Below the pieces are notes generated by a model that saw only the letters and a list, made by a program, of their open reading frames with translations, did not search any database and was not told the origin of the DNA. Shown here piece after piece: positions 21,862-27,695 of a stretch of 27,695 bases of DNA; within the stretch, counting starts at the first letter, position 1, and every line of letters starts with the position of its first letter. Both the position numbers and the translations under genes were made by a program. The stretch spans positions 1 through 27,695 of the forward strand of contig SFRL01000041.1 in the NCBI GenBank assembly GCA_004562765.1, in the 5' to 3' direction. The stretch is from a bacterium. GTDB lineage: Bacteria; Bacillota; Clostridia; Lachnospirales; Lachnospiraceae.

Positions 21862-22758
21862 CTAATTTGCGTAACGCTCCAGCTCCAGATCCATGATCTG
21901 CTGCATTTCCACACTCTCTACCGGTGCCTCGCCCAGATCAGACGCCTTTCCCGTGTCATCCATATACAAAAACTTACGCTCGGACTTATCCTCGCCACGT
22001 ACGATCATATAATAGCCAGCCCGGTCCACATCCTTGTGCCAGGTGGCGTAAACGCGGATACATCCACCCTGCTCCAGCTTTTTCGTGGGCATGGACATGT
22101 GGATCATATCCAGCTTGGGATGAATGCCAAGCTGCATGACCTCAAAATCATCCTTCGTATAAGGGATCGGCAGCTTGTTCTGATACTGGTCTTTAAAGAA
22201 CTGAAACAGCGCTTCACTGTCGATACTGTCAAAATACTCTTTTCCTTTCGTGTAGATGCTGTGCGGCAAAAGCACATACTCCACATTTTTGCGCGCCAGG
22301 ATATGGAACTGCGCCGGAGTCACCTGCTGCTCCATCCGCGGCTTGATGATAAAATTATTCGTAAAAGGGTTTACCACCACGCCAGCCACCGGACTTTTTG
22401 CATTTTTCGCGTAATTCATGCAGGCTTCAAACGTCATCTCGATCACTCCGTTGTGCTTTGCATCCTTCGGCAGTTGCGCCAGAGAGGTATAGATTGCGAG
22501 AAAATGCTCCTTGTTCGGATTCTGAATGAGTATCGGGATCGGCTTTGCATCCTTCGGAAGACGCACCGGCTGTCCGGTACGGGCAAGTTCTGCCTGCATC
22601 GCTGCCAACGTCTCATCCTGCGGAAATGTCACAGGAACGATAAAACGCGCATCACGCATTTTGTTCACCAGTTCATTTGACTGCTCCGGTGTCATTCCTT
22701 TTTTGTAAGCCGTTAAAAGTCCCTCGATCTCCTGCATCCGTGTCTGATTTTCTGTCAT
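21862..22758 (-). CDS. SseB-family protein
   Basis: A cytoplasmic protein of 298 residues from the ATG at 22758, which has AAAGGA ten bases upstream. An alternative in-frame start at 22800 overlaps nothing but has a poorer ribosome binding site. Residues about 35-150 fit the SseB N-terminal domain: LVNKMRDARFIVPVTFPQDE..., IPILIQNPNKEHFLAIYTSLAQLPKD, EMTFEACMNYAKNAKSPVAGVVVNPFTNNFII. The remaining 150 residues, PYTKDDFEVMQLGIHPKLDMIHMSMPTKKLEQGGCIRVYATW... to GYYMIVRG, fit the SseB C-terminal domain. SseB is known only from an old enhanced-serine-sensitivity phenotype; its molecular role is unclear. Here it is the third gene of an operon beginning with two secreted proteins, an unexpected partnership. 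Confidence 0.85.
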   Translation of the reverse strand: MTENQTRMQEIEGLLTAYKKGMTPEQSNELVNKMRDARFIVPVTFPQDETLAAMQAELARTGQPVRLPKDAKPIPILIQNPNKEHFLAIYTSLAQLPKDAKHNGVIEMTFEACMNYAKNAKSPVAGVVVNPFTNNFIIKPRMEQQVTPAQFHILARKNVEYVLLPHSIYTKGKEYFDSIDSEALFQFFKDQYQNKLPIPYTKDDFEVMQLGIHPKLDMIHMSMPTKKLEQGGCIRVYATWHKDVDRAGYYMIVRGEDKSERKFLYMDDTGKASDLGEAPVESVEMQQIMDLELERYAN

Positions 22759-22802
22759 AACCTTTTGTTCCTTTCCGTTTCGATTTCTCCCGTCGGTCAT
22801 AC

Positions 22803-24020
22803 TTATTGAAATGAACCGAGCAGAGTTCCTGCTCCATCCGTGATAAACCAGTTGACGCTGACCGTTTTGCCACGCCAGCCGTACTTGGGACTAAAGTCCG
22901 TTCCGGTCACACAGATCATATTGTAGATACCGACCTGTTTCATGCTGACGCTATAGGATATACCCGCCTTCTGTTTGAAGGGAATGGAAATAAAATTTTT
23001 AGTCAGTGTCTCACGATCCGTACCAGAAGTAAAGCGTGAGATCACGATCTTTTTCTTGTTGGAAGTATCTGCCATATAAGTCTTGTCACCAAGAACTGTA
23101 TACCCGATATTCTGCTCAAATTTCAGAGAATATTTTGTCTTTTTCCCCGTCTTTAATTGATATTTATAATTGTCTCCCTTCGGAGTGGAGAAATATAACT
23201 CCCGGCTTCCCGCGATGATCTTGTCGTCAGCCGTATACTTTGCAACCGTTTTTTTCTTTCCGTCCACCGTCAGCTTTTTGATCGTACCATTCCAGAAACC
23301 GCCACTGCCCTCATAAGAGCCGAAATCATAATATAATTCCCCGCTGATCTGTCTGACATCTGACACCATTAAGCCGGAAGTTCCCTCTGCCATGCGCTTT
23401 TCGGAAGCAACACGGGTAAACTTGTTTGTAGCCGTATGCAGTCGGTACAGGAACAGTTTATCCGTCGTCCTGTCATAGATATAATAATAACTCTCGGCAC
23501 CAATATTGCACACATAATCAAGTGTCTGATCCGCCTTCACCTCTCTTATGGAAACACTTTCTCCGGCGGCAAGATCTTTCACATACAGACATGCCTGCGT
23601 GCCCTGTACATAACGGATATAATAAACACGCTCGCTGTCCGCATAACAAACGCATCCCTCACATACTGTCTGCACGTCATCTCCGTTCAGCCGGCATGTA
23701 CGGACCTCCCACTGATCCTCGTCATTTACTGTCGTATAATACAACTGCTGTCCTGACACGATCAGCTTTACGATCCCCCTTGACTCAGAAACGACTTTCG
23801 ATGTTTCACCTGTTGAAACCTTCATGCGCCAGATGACAGCGCTGCCGTCCTTTTCCGAAGTACGGATATAATAAATATAACCGCCCTGCCCGATCATATC
23901 AGAGTATTGCTGTACATAAGCGGTCGCCGCATATGCGGTGTCAGGTCCACTGACAACAGCCCCTGCAAGTATGCAAAAAACCAGCATGACACTTGTAAAA
24001 AAACGAATGACTTTTTTCAT
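22803..24020 (-). CDS. Secreted beta-propeller-like (DUF5050-type) protein
   Basis: A 405-residue exported protein with signal peptide MKKVIRFFTSVMLVFCILAGAVVS..., cleaved near AYAA (residue 32). The rest is a chain of aromatic beta-strand repeats of the type GYIYYIRTSEKDGSAVIWRMKVSTGE, QQLYYTTVNDEDQWEVRTCRLNGDD, ERVYYIRYVQGTQACLYVKDL, SYYYIYDRTTDKLFLYRLHTATN and ELYYDFGSYEGSGGF. This recalls the DUF5050/prolow-density-lipoprotein-like propellers of Clostridia. The last 60 residues (ISYSVSMKQVGIYNMICVTG...) look like a separate small beta domain. AGGGGG lies eight bases before the ATG. It starts 15 bases after the subtilase stop, so the two are co-translated neighbours. It may be a regulator, a substrate or a surface partner of the protease (inference). 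Confidence 0.85.
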   Translation of the reverse strand: MKKVIRFFTSVMLVFCILAGAVVSGPDTAYAATAYVQQYSDMIGQGGYIYYIRTSEKDGSAVIWRMKVSTGETSKVVSESRGIVKLIVSGQQLYYTTVNDEDQWEVRTCRLNGDDVQTVCEGCVCYADSERVYYIRYVQGTQACLYVKDLAAGESVSIREVKADQTLDYVCNIGAESYYYIYDRTTDKLFLYRLHTATNKFTRVASEKRMAEGTSGLMVSDVRQISGELYYDFGSYEGSGGFWNGTIKKLTVDGKKKTVAKYTADDKIIAGSRELYFSTPKGDNYKYQLKTGKKTKYSLKFEQNIGYTVLGDKTYMADTSNKKKIVISRFTSGTDRETLTKNFISIPFKQKAGISYSVSMKQVGIYNMICVTGTDFSPKYGWRGKTVSVNWFITDGAGTLLGSFQ

Positions 24021-24035
24021 ATCACAATCCCCCTG

Positions 24036-26168
24036 CTACTTTTTCAGTTTGATCTTACATGTTGCCTTCTTTTTGCTTCCGTCTGACGCTGTCGCAGTGA
24101 TCGTGACCGTATGCCCGATACCTGCCTTTTTCACCTTGACCACGCCCTTACTGCTCACAGTCGCATACTTTGTATTGCTCGATTTCCATGTCACCTTTGT
24201 GCTGCTCACATAGGTAGGCGATACCTTTGCCTTGAGTGTCAGTGTCTTTCCATAGGCAAGTGTGGCACTGGTTTTATTCAAGGTCACTTTTGTTGCCAGC
24301 GTTACAAATTTAGCTGCATCAACAATGCCTCCGGTCACACATTTACCGGAAAGACTGCTCACCTTTCGCACGCTCTTTAAGAGCAGGCTCCGCAGGTTCT
24401 TCGCCGATAGCGCAGGATTCGCCGCGCCAAGCGTCGCAACTGCCGCGCTGACCACCGGTGCGGCCATGGAAGTTCCTTCCATATACTCATACGCACCAAA
24501 CGTTTCCGGATCCGGATCAGGTGCCGAGATCGCAATGTCATCCAGATACCAGGTCGTGTTCTTTCCGACTCCCTGGGCTGCAATGTCCAGTCCGACGATG
24601 CGCATATAGGTTCTTCCGTCTTTGTTTACAAAACGCGTTTTTTCCGGGCTGCTGACCATGTTTTCCCCCTGCCAGCAGACCTCGCTGGCTGTTCCGGCTC
24701 CGTTCAGAAACGACACATAATAAGTCGCATTCTGATTCAGATTCAAGTCTGTCACATCCACATAGATGGAACCTGCCACCTCACTGCCGGCTGATATCGT
24801 GTTTCGCGTAATGTCCAGCCTGAGATAACCGTTCCCCGCATTTTTTACGCGGGTGATCTTCACCGTATAGTCGGTTTTGATCCCCAGCTCCTTTGCTGTA
24901 TAATAATTACCCCATGTCTGTCCCTGCGGCAGGATATTATCTGCCGATTCACTGAATCGGTTAAAATACACAGAAAGCTTTTTCCTCTGCGAACTGCCAT
25001 AGACACCGGGCAGATAAAGATTCTCGGTATAAGTGGAAAGCATATTGCTGCCGGGCGCAAACAGATCCACGGAATCTGCCCCGTAATCGGAATAATATGC
25101 CATTTCATCCCGTTCATTGGAAGCGCCAACGATCACCACATACGGACTGTCCAGATCATACGGTGTCGACAACGCCTTGTTCACGTTGTCCCAGTTCACA
25201 TGATCATTTCCTGCGGCAAACACAGAGAGAGCCCCTGCCTCGCCTACTGCATTGATCGCTTTCGAGAGCATACCGTTTCTGTCATTGCTGCCACCCCAGG
25301 AACAGTTGACTGCCTTTATATTGACACCTGCCTCCAGCGCGTCATAAATATAATCATACGCACCGATGATCGCCGCATCGGTGAGCTCCACGTCCTTATC
25401 GGAAGTCACCTTCAGCGCCATGATCTTTGCCTGAGATACACCTGTGATACCAATACCGTTGTCACTCTTCGCCGCGGCGATACCGGCCACATGCGTGCCG
25501 TGCCCGTTGTGGTCCATCGGATCTGCATCATCTTCTCCGAAATCATAACCACAGGTGCCCTGCAGAACACCGGGGAACGGATTGTTCCACATACTGGCCT
25601 CAAGATCCGGATGGTTATAGTTGACACCGGTGTCTATCACCGCGATGACCGGCGTTGTTTTATTCGTCACATCCTGTTTTGCCAGACGAATCCCTTTACT
25701 GTTACTATCGGTACCGGAACCGTTCAGATACCACTGCGCGTCACTGTAGGGATCCGCAGCGTACAGCTGCCGATAGCTGTTGGCACAGACACCATCCACA
25801 TAGTACTGGGAAAGTGCCAGCTCCATCAGTTCTTCCGTCGTATATTTGTCAGATGTCAGATGCGCGATATACATTTCTTTTCCGGTCTGTTCGTCCGTTC
25901 CAAAATCGTTTACCGACTCCACCTGTACATCCGCGTCAAAACGATAGGTTCCTTCCCGCGCAAACGCTGCTGCCTGCGTTGCCTCCATGGATATAAGCGC
26001 CTCGCCCTCCACGTAGGTTTCATCCTCCAGATTCTGCACAGCCTCTGCAAGCAGCTGTGCAGTCTCTTCCACGCGCACCTGCGCAGCCTTTACGGTCTGC
26101 AGCGGCACCGCCTGTATACCCACAGCGAGAGTTGTGACCAAAACACCTGCTAAAAATCTTTTCTTCAT
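24036..26168 (-). CDS. Secreted subtilisin-like serine protease (S8) with C-terminal Ig-like domain
   Basis: A 710-residue exported protease. The signal peptide is MKKRFLAGVLVTTLAVGIQAVPLQTVKAA. A propeptide-like region (about 30-165) precedes the catalytic domain. The catalytic triad is D179 in VIAVIDTGVNYNHPDL, H223 in NGHGTHVAGIAAA and S567 in MEGTSMAAPVVSAAVA; the oxyanion asparagine is N321 in FAAGNDH. A segment of about 185 residues (about 378-560), beta-rich and carrying GSIYVDVTDLNLNQNATYYVSFLNG and TTWYLDDIAIS, is inserted before the serine block. It resembles a carbohydrate-binding jelly roll. A Big_2-type Ig-like domain ends the protein (627-710, VTLNKTSATLAYGKTLTLKA...). It is the first gene of a five-gene operon, divergent from an LRR protein with the same kind of Ig-like domain. 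Confidence 0.95.
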   Translation of the reverse strand: MKKRFLAGVLVTTLAVGIQAVPLQTVKAAQVRVEETAQLLAEAVQNLEDETYVEGEALISMEATQAAAFAREGTYRFDADVQVESVNDFGTDEQTGKEMYIAHLTSDKYTTEELMELALSQYYVDGVCANSYRQLYAADPYSDAQWYLNGSGTDSNSKGIRLAKQDVTNKTTPVIAVIDTGVNYNHPDLEASMWNNPFPGVLQGTCGYDFGEDDADPMDHNGHGTHVAGIAAAKSDNGIGITGVSQAKIMALKVTSDKDVELTDAAIIGAYDYIYDALEAGVNIKAVNCSWGGSNDRNGMLSKAINAVGEAGALSVFAAGNDHVNWDNVNKALSTPYDLDSPYVVIVGASNERDEMAYYSDYGADSVDLFAPGSNMLSTYTENLYLPGVYGSSQRKKLSVYFNRFSESADNILPQGQTWGNYYTAKELGIKTDYTVKITRVKNAGNGYLRLDITRNTISAGSEVAGSIYVDVTDLNLNQNATYYVSFLNGAGTASEVCWQGENMVSSPEKTRFVNKDGRTYMRIVGLDIAAQGVGKNTTWYLDDIAISAPDPDPETFGAYEYMEGTSMAAPVVSAAVATLGAANPALSAKNLRSLLLKSVRKVSSLSGKCVTGGIVDAAKFVTLATKVTLNKTSATLAYGKTLTLKAKVSPTYVSSTKVTWKSSNTKYATVSSKGVVKVKKAGIGHTVTITATASDGSKKKATCKIKLKK

Positions 26169-26221
26169 GTCAGCTTCCCCGCTTCATTAAATTTCAGTTT
26201 TTAACTGTAAGTCCACATTAT

Positions 26222-26251
26222 TATAACACACTCCGTTACAATTGTGTTATA
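26222..26251. promoter_or_regulatory. Inverted repeat spanning divergent promoters of the protease operon and the LRR gene
   Basis: TATAACACA (26222-26230) and TGTGTTATA (26243-26251) are perfect nine-base arms separated by 12 bases. The left arm overlaps TATAAT of the minus-strand promoter (26220-26225), and the right arm overlaps TATACT of the plus-strand promoter (26248-26253). Both -35 positions at a 17-base spacing fall in the opposite arm and are poor (AACACA), so an activator or a repressor bound at the palindrome could control both genes at once. Confidence 0.5.
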
Positions 26252-26332
26252 CTATTTGTAAGTATTCAAAACGAAGACAGTCCGCAGCAGCGTCCGAACC
26301 GTTGCCACTCTCTGTCAGAAGGAGGTTTTTAC

Positions 26333-27577
26333 ATGAAAAAAATAAGATCCGCATTGCTGTTTTTCGCGCTCGTACTTTGTTTTACCTGCGCATTCGGTGC
26401 AGAAACCCAGGCAGCGATCAAACTAAACAAGTCATCTCTGTCACTTTTGGAGGGTCAGAGCGCCACATTAAAAGTGACAGGTACCAAAAAGAAAGTTACC
26501 TGGAAGAGCAATAAAAAATCGGTTGCCACCGTAACCACAAAAGGAAAAGTGACCGCGAAGACCCCCGGCAATGCAGTCATCTCGGCAACCGTCGGCAAAA
26601 CCACCAAAAAATGTAAAGTCACCGTGTCCGTGGACTACGCAAAGATCTACGAATATCAGGTTAAATACGGAAAAGTCACGATCAACAAGCTGCTGCGTAT
26701 CTCTGAAACAGACCTCGTCATCCCGGAAACGATCGAGGGCTACCCGGTCACAGAGCTTGCCGACGGACTGTTCAAGGGCTGCGACGGACTTGTGAGCATC
26801 ACACTGCCCTCCGGAGTGACAAAGATCGGAGATTCCTTGTTTTACGACTGCCACATGCTGCGCGAGGTCAAATGCAGCGGCACGATCACATCTCTGGGCT
26901 CCTATGCCTTTTACGAGTGCAATGCGTTGGAAACGCTGCCGGATCTGACTGCCATTGACGGCATCGGAGATTACGCCTTTTATAACTGCGATGCTCTGAC
27001 TGCCTTTAACATCTTTCCAACCGGTCTGAAATCCATCGGACAATATGCATTTTTTGACTGTGACGGTCTGCTCATGTTTTTAGTTCCCGAGCCAGTCACA
27101 TCCATCGGTGATTACGCATTCAAAAGCTGCGATTCCCTGATGGCAGTAGACGGATGCAAAAATGTTCAGACGATTGGAACCGAATGCTTCGCGGAATGCA
27201 AGCAGCTCAGCAGGGCTTCTCTCGGCAGCAAGCTGACCACCCTTGGTGCAGGCTGTTTTTCCGGCTGTGAGAGTCTTGGCTCCGTCAGTCTGTCCGCAAC
27301 GCTCACGGCGATTCCCGACCGCTGCTTTTACAATTGTTACGCGCTCAGCAATGTAACCATTCCCACCAGTGTGACCAAGATCGGGAATATGGCATTTTTC
27401 AACTGTATCAAGTTGAAGATCCTCACGATCCCGGGCACCGGTATTGCGAGCATTGCGACGGATTCCTTCGCGGGCGTTCCTTTAGGCAGTCTCAATATCT
27501 ATTATCGTCCGTCAACGTATATCGACAGCTGGCTGGCGAAGACCGAAAATGCCGCAATCCAAAAACATACCATTTAA
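26333..27577 (+). CDS. Secreted Ig-like (Big_2) and BspA-like leucine-rich-repeat protein
   Basis: A 414-residue exported protein. The signal peptide MKKIRSALLFFALVLCFTCAFGAETQA ends near residue 28. Next is one Big_2-type Ig-like domain (about 29-100): IKLNKSSLSLLEGQSATLKVTG...VTWKSNKKSVATVTTKGKVTAKTPGNAVISATV. LRR_5/BspA repeats of AF-x-x-C-x-x-L type fill about 125-385, for example YAFYNCDALTAFNIFPTGLKSIGQYAFFDCDGL. The domain order is the reverse of the subtilase, which has its Ig-like domain at the C-terminus. Unlike the LRR pair at 3.9-7.9 kb it has no InlB-type repeats. No sortase signal is seen. AGAAGGAGG lies seven bases before the ATG. The role is probably surface or wall attachment and ligand binding (family inference). 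Confidence 0.92.
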   Translation: MKKIRSALLFFALVLCFTCAFGAETQAAIKLNKSSLSLLEGQSATLKVTGTKKKVTWKSNKKSVATVTTKGKVTAKTPGNAVISATVGKTTKKCKVTVSVDYAKIYEYQVKYGKVTINKLLRISETDLVIPETIEGYPVTELADGLFKGCDGLVSITLPSGVTKIGDSLFYDCHMLREVKCSGTITSLGSYAFYECNALETLPDLTAIDGIGDYAFYNCDALTAFNIFPTGLKSIGQYAFFDCDGLLMFLVPEPVTSIGDYAFKSCDSLMAVDGCKNVQTIGTECFAECKQLSRASLGSKLTTLGAGCFSGCESLGSVSLSATLTAIPDRCFYNCYALSNVTIPTSVTKIGNMAFFNCIKLKILTIPGTGIASIATDSFAGVPLGSLNIYYRPSTYIDSWLAKTENAAIQKHTI

Positions 27578-27627
27578 ATCGCATTTCTTACGCACGAAAA
27601 GGGGCTGTAAAAAAACAGCCATGAAGT

Positions 27628-27666
27628 AAAGATCCTTGTCGCGCAAGACGCGGCAGGGATCTTTTT
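27628..27666 (+). terminator. Terminator after the Ig-like/LRR gene
   Basis: AAAGATCCTTGTCGCG (27628-27643) pairs with CGCGGCAGGGATCTTT (27649-27664) around CAAGA. The 16 pairs include two G-U pairs, and the stem is followed by T. A small hairpin just before it (GGCTGT/ACAGCC, 27603-27620) has its T run only in the loop of the other strand. Confidence 0.9.
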
Positions 27667-27695
27667 CTCATCACTATCGAATTATCATGCTTTTT

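Noticed and set aside
25200..26153. Plus-strand open frame of 317 codons
   Set aside because: It lies antisense to the N-terminal half of the subtilase, has no recognisable domain and is a composition artefact.
27603..27620. GGCTGT-A6-ACAGCC hairpin as a terminator
   Set aside because: The homopolymer is in the loop, not after the stem; the stronger hairpin at 27628-27666 does the job.
1..27695. CRISPR array, rRNA or tRNA genes
   Set aside because: No regularly spaced repeats and no tRNA or rRNA signatures were found on reading both strands.

Overview
The window looks like chromosomal DNA of a motile, Gram-positive, anaerobic Clostridia member, most likely Lachnospiraceae (inference). The signs are a CheC chemotaxis protein, a FliD-like protein behind an exact sigma-28 type -10 box, PdaB-type deacetylase, many secreted BspA-like leucine-rich-repeat proteins with Ig-like or InlB B-repeat domains, strong AGGAGG ribosome binding sites and a ChvE-GguAB sugar transporter paired with a GntR/LacI hybrid regulator. 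Most of the window is ordinary core or host-interaction DNA. The exceptions are an AT-rich insert-like segment at about 9.6-12.1 kb and a structured non-coding stretch at about 19.8-20.3 kb.

Layout. 1-2609 (-): valyl-tRNA synthetase, nearly complete, running off the left edge. 2759-3382 (+): CheC, divergent from valS with overlapping promoters. 3424-7852 (-): a four-gene operon of two related secreted LRR proteins, a 42-residue membrane peptide and a 103-residue membrane protein. 7938-8522 (-): the FliD-like protein. 8713-9516 (+): polysaccharide deacetylase. 9668-10764 (-): MNT nucleotidyltransferase, HEPN protein and a small charged protein, read in that order. 10929-11141 (+): a second, 87% identical copy of only the 3' end of the deacetylase gene. 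11129-12058 (-): a 309-residue protein of unknown family. 12243-12953 (+): secreted DUF3298-like protein. 13022-18159 (-): chvE, gguA, gguB and an araR-like regulator, transcribed in that order, with a strong promoter, a long leader and a cluster of GTAC-centred operator-like sites. 18429-19721 (-): DJ-1/PfpI protein then an HdeD-like membrane protein. 19750-20343: no gene, but nested inverted repeats. 20344-20799 (+): CYTH-domain phosphatase. 20872-26168 (-): a five-gene operon (subtilisin-like protease, beta-propeller-like secreted protein, SseB-family protein, membrane-anchored protein, 82-residue protein). 26333-27577 (+): secreted Ig-like/LRR protein, divergent from the protease.

How the parts work together. 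Three themes appear: envelope and host-surface proteins (LRR proteins, subtilase, propeller, deacetylase, DUF3298 protein), motility (CheC, FliD-like protein) and monosaccharide uptake with its own repressor. The best candidates for something new are the HEPN-MNT cassette with a third small gene, bracketed by duplicated deacetylase 3' ends and next to an orphan gene with its own strong promoter; the nested hairpins at 19841-20231; and the five-gene operon that joins secreted proteins to cytoplasmic SseB-type proteins. No rRNA, tRNA, CRISPR array, transposase or phage gene was recognised.
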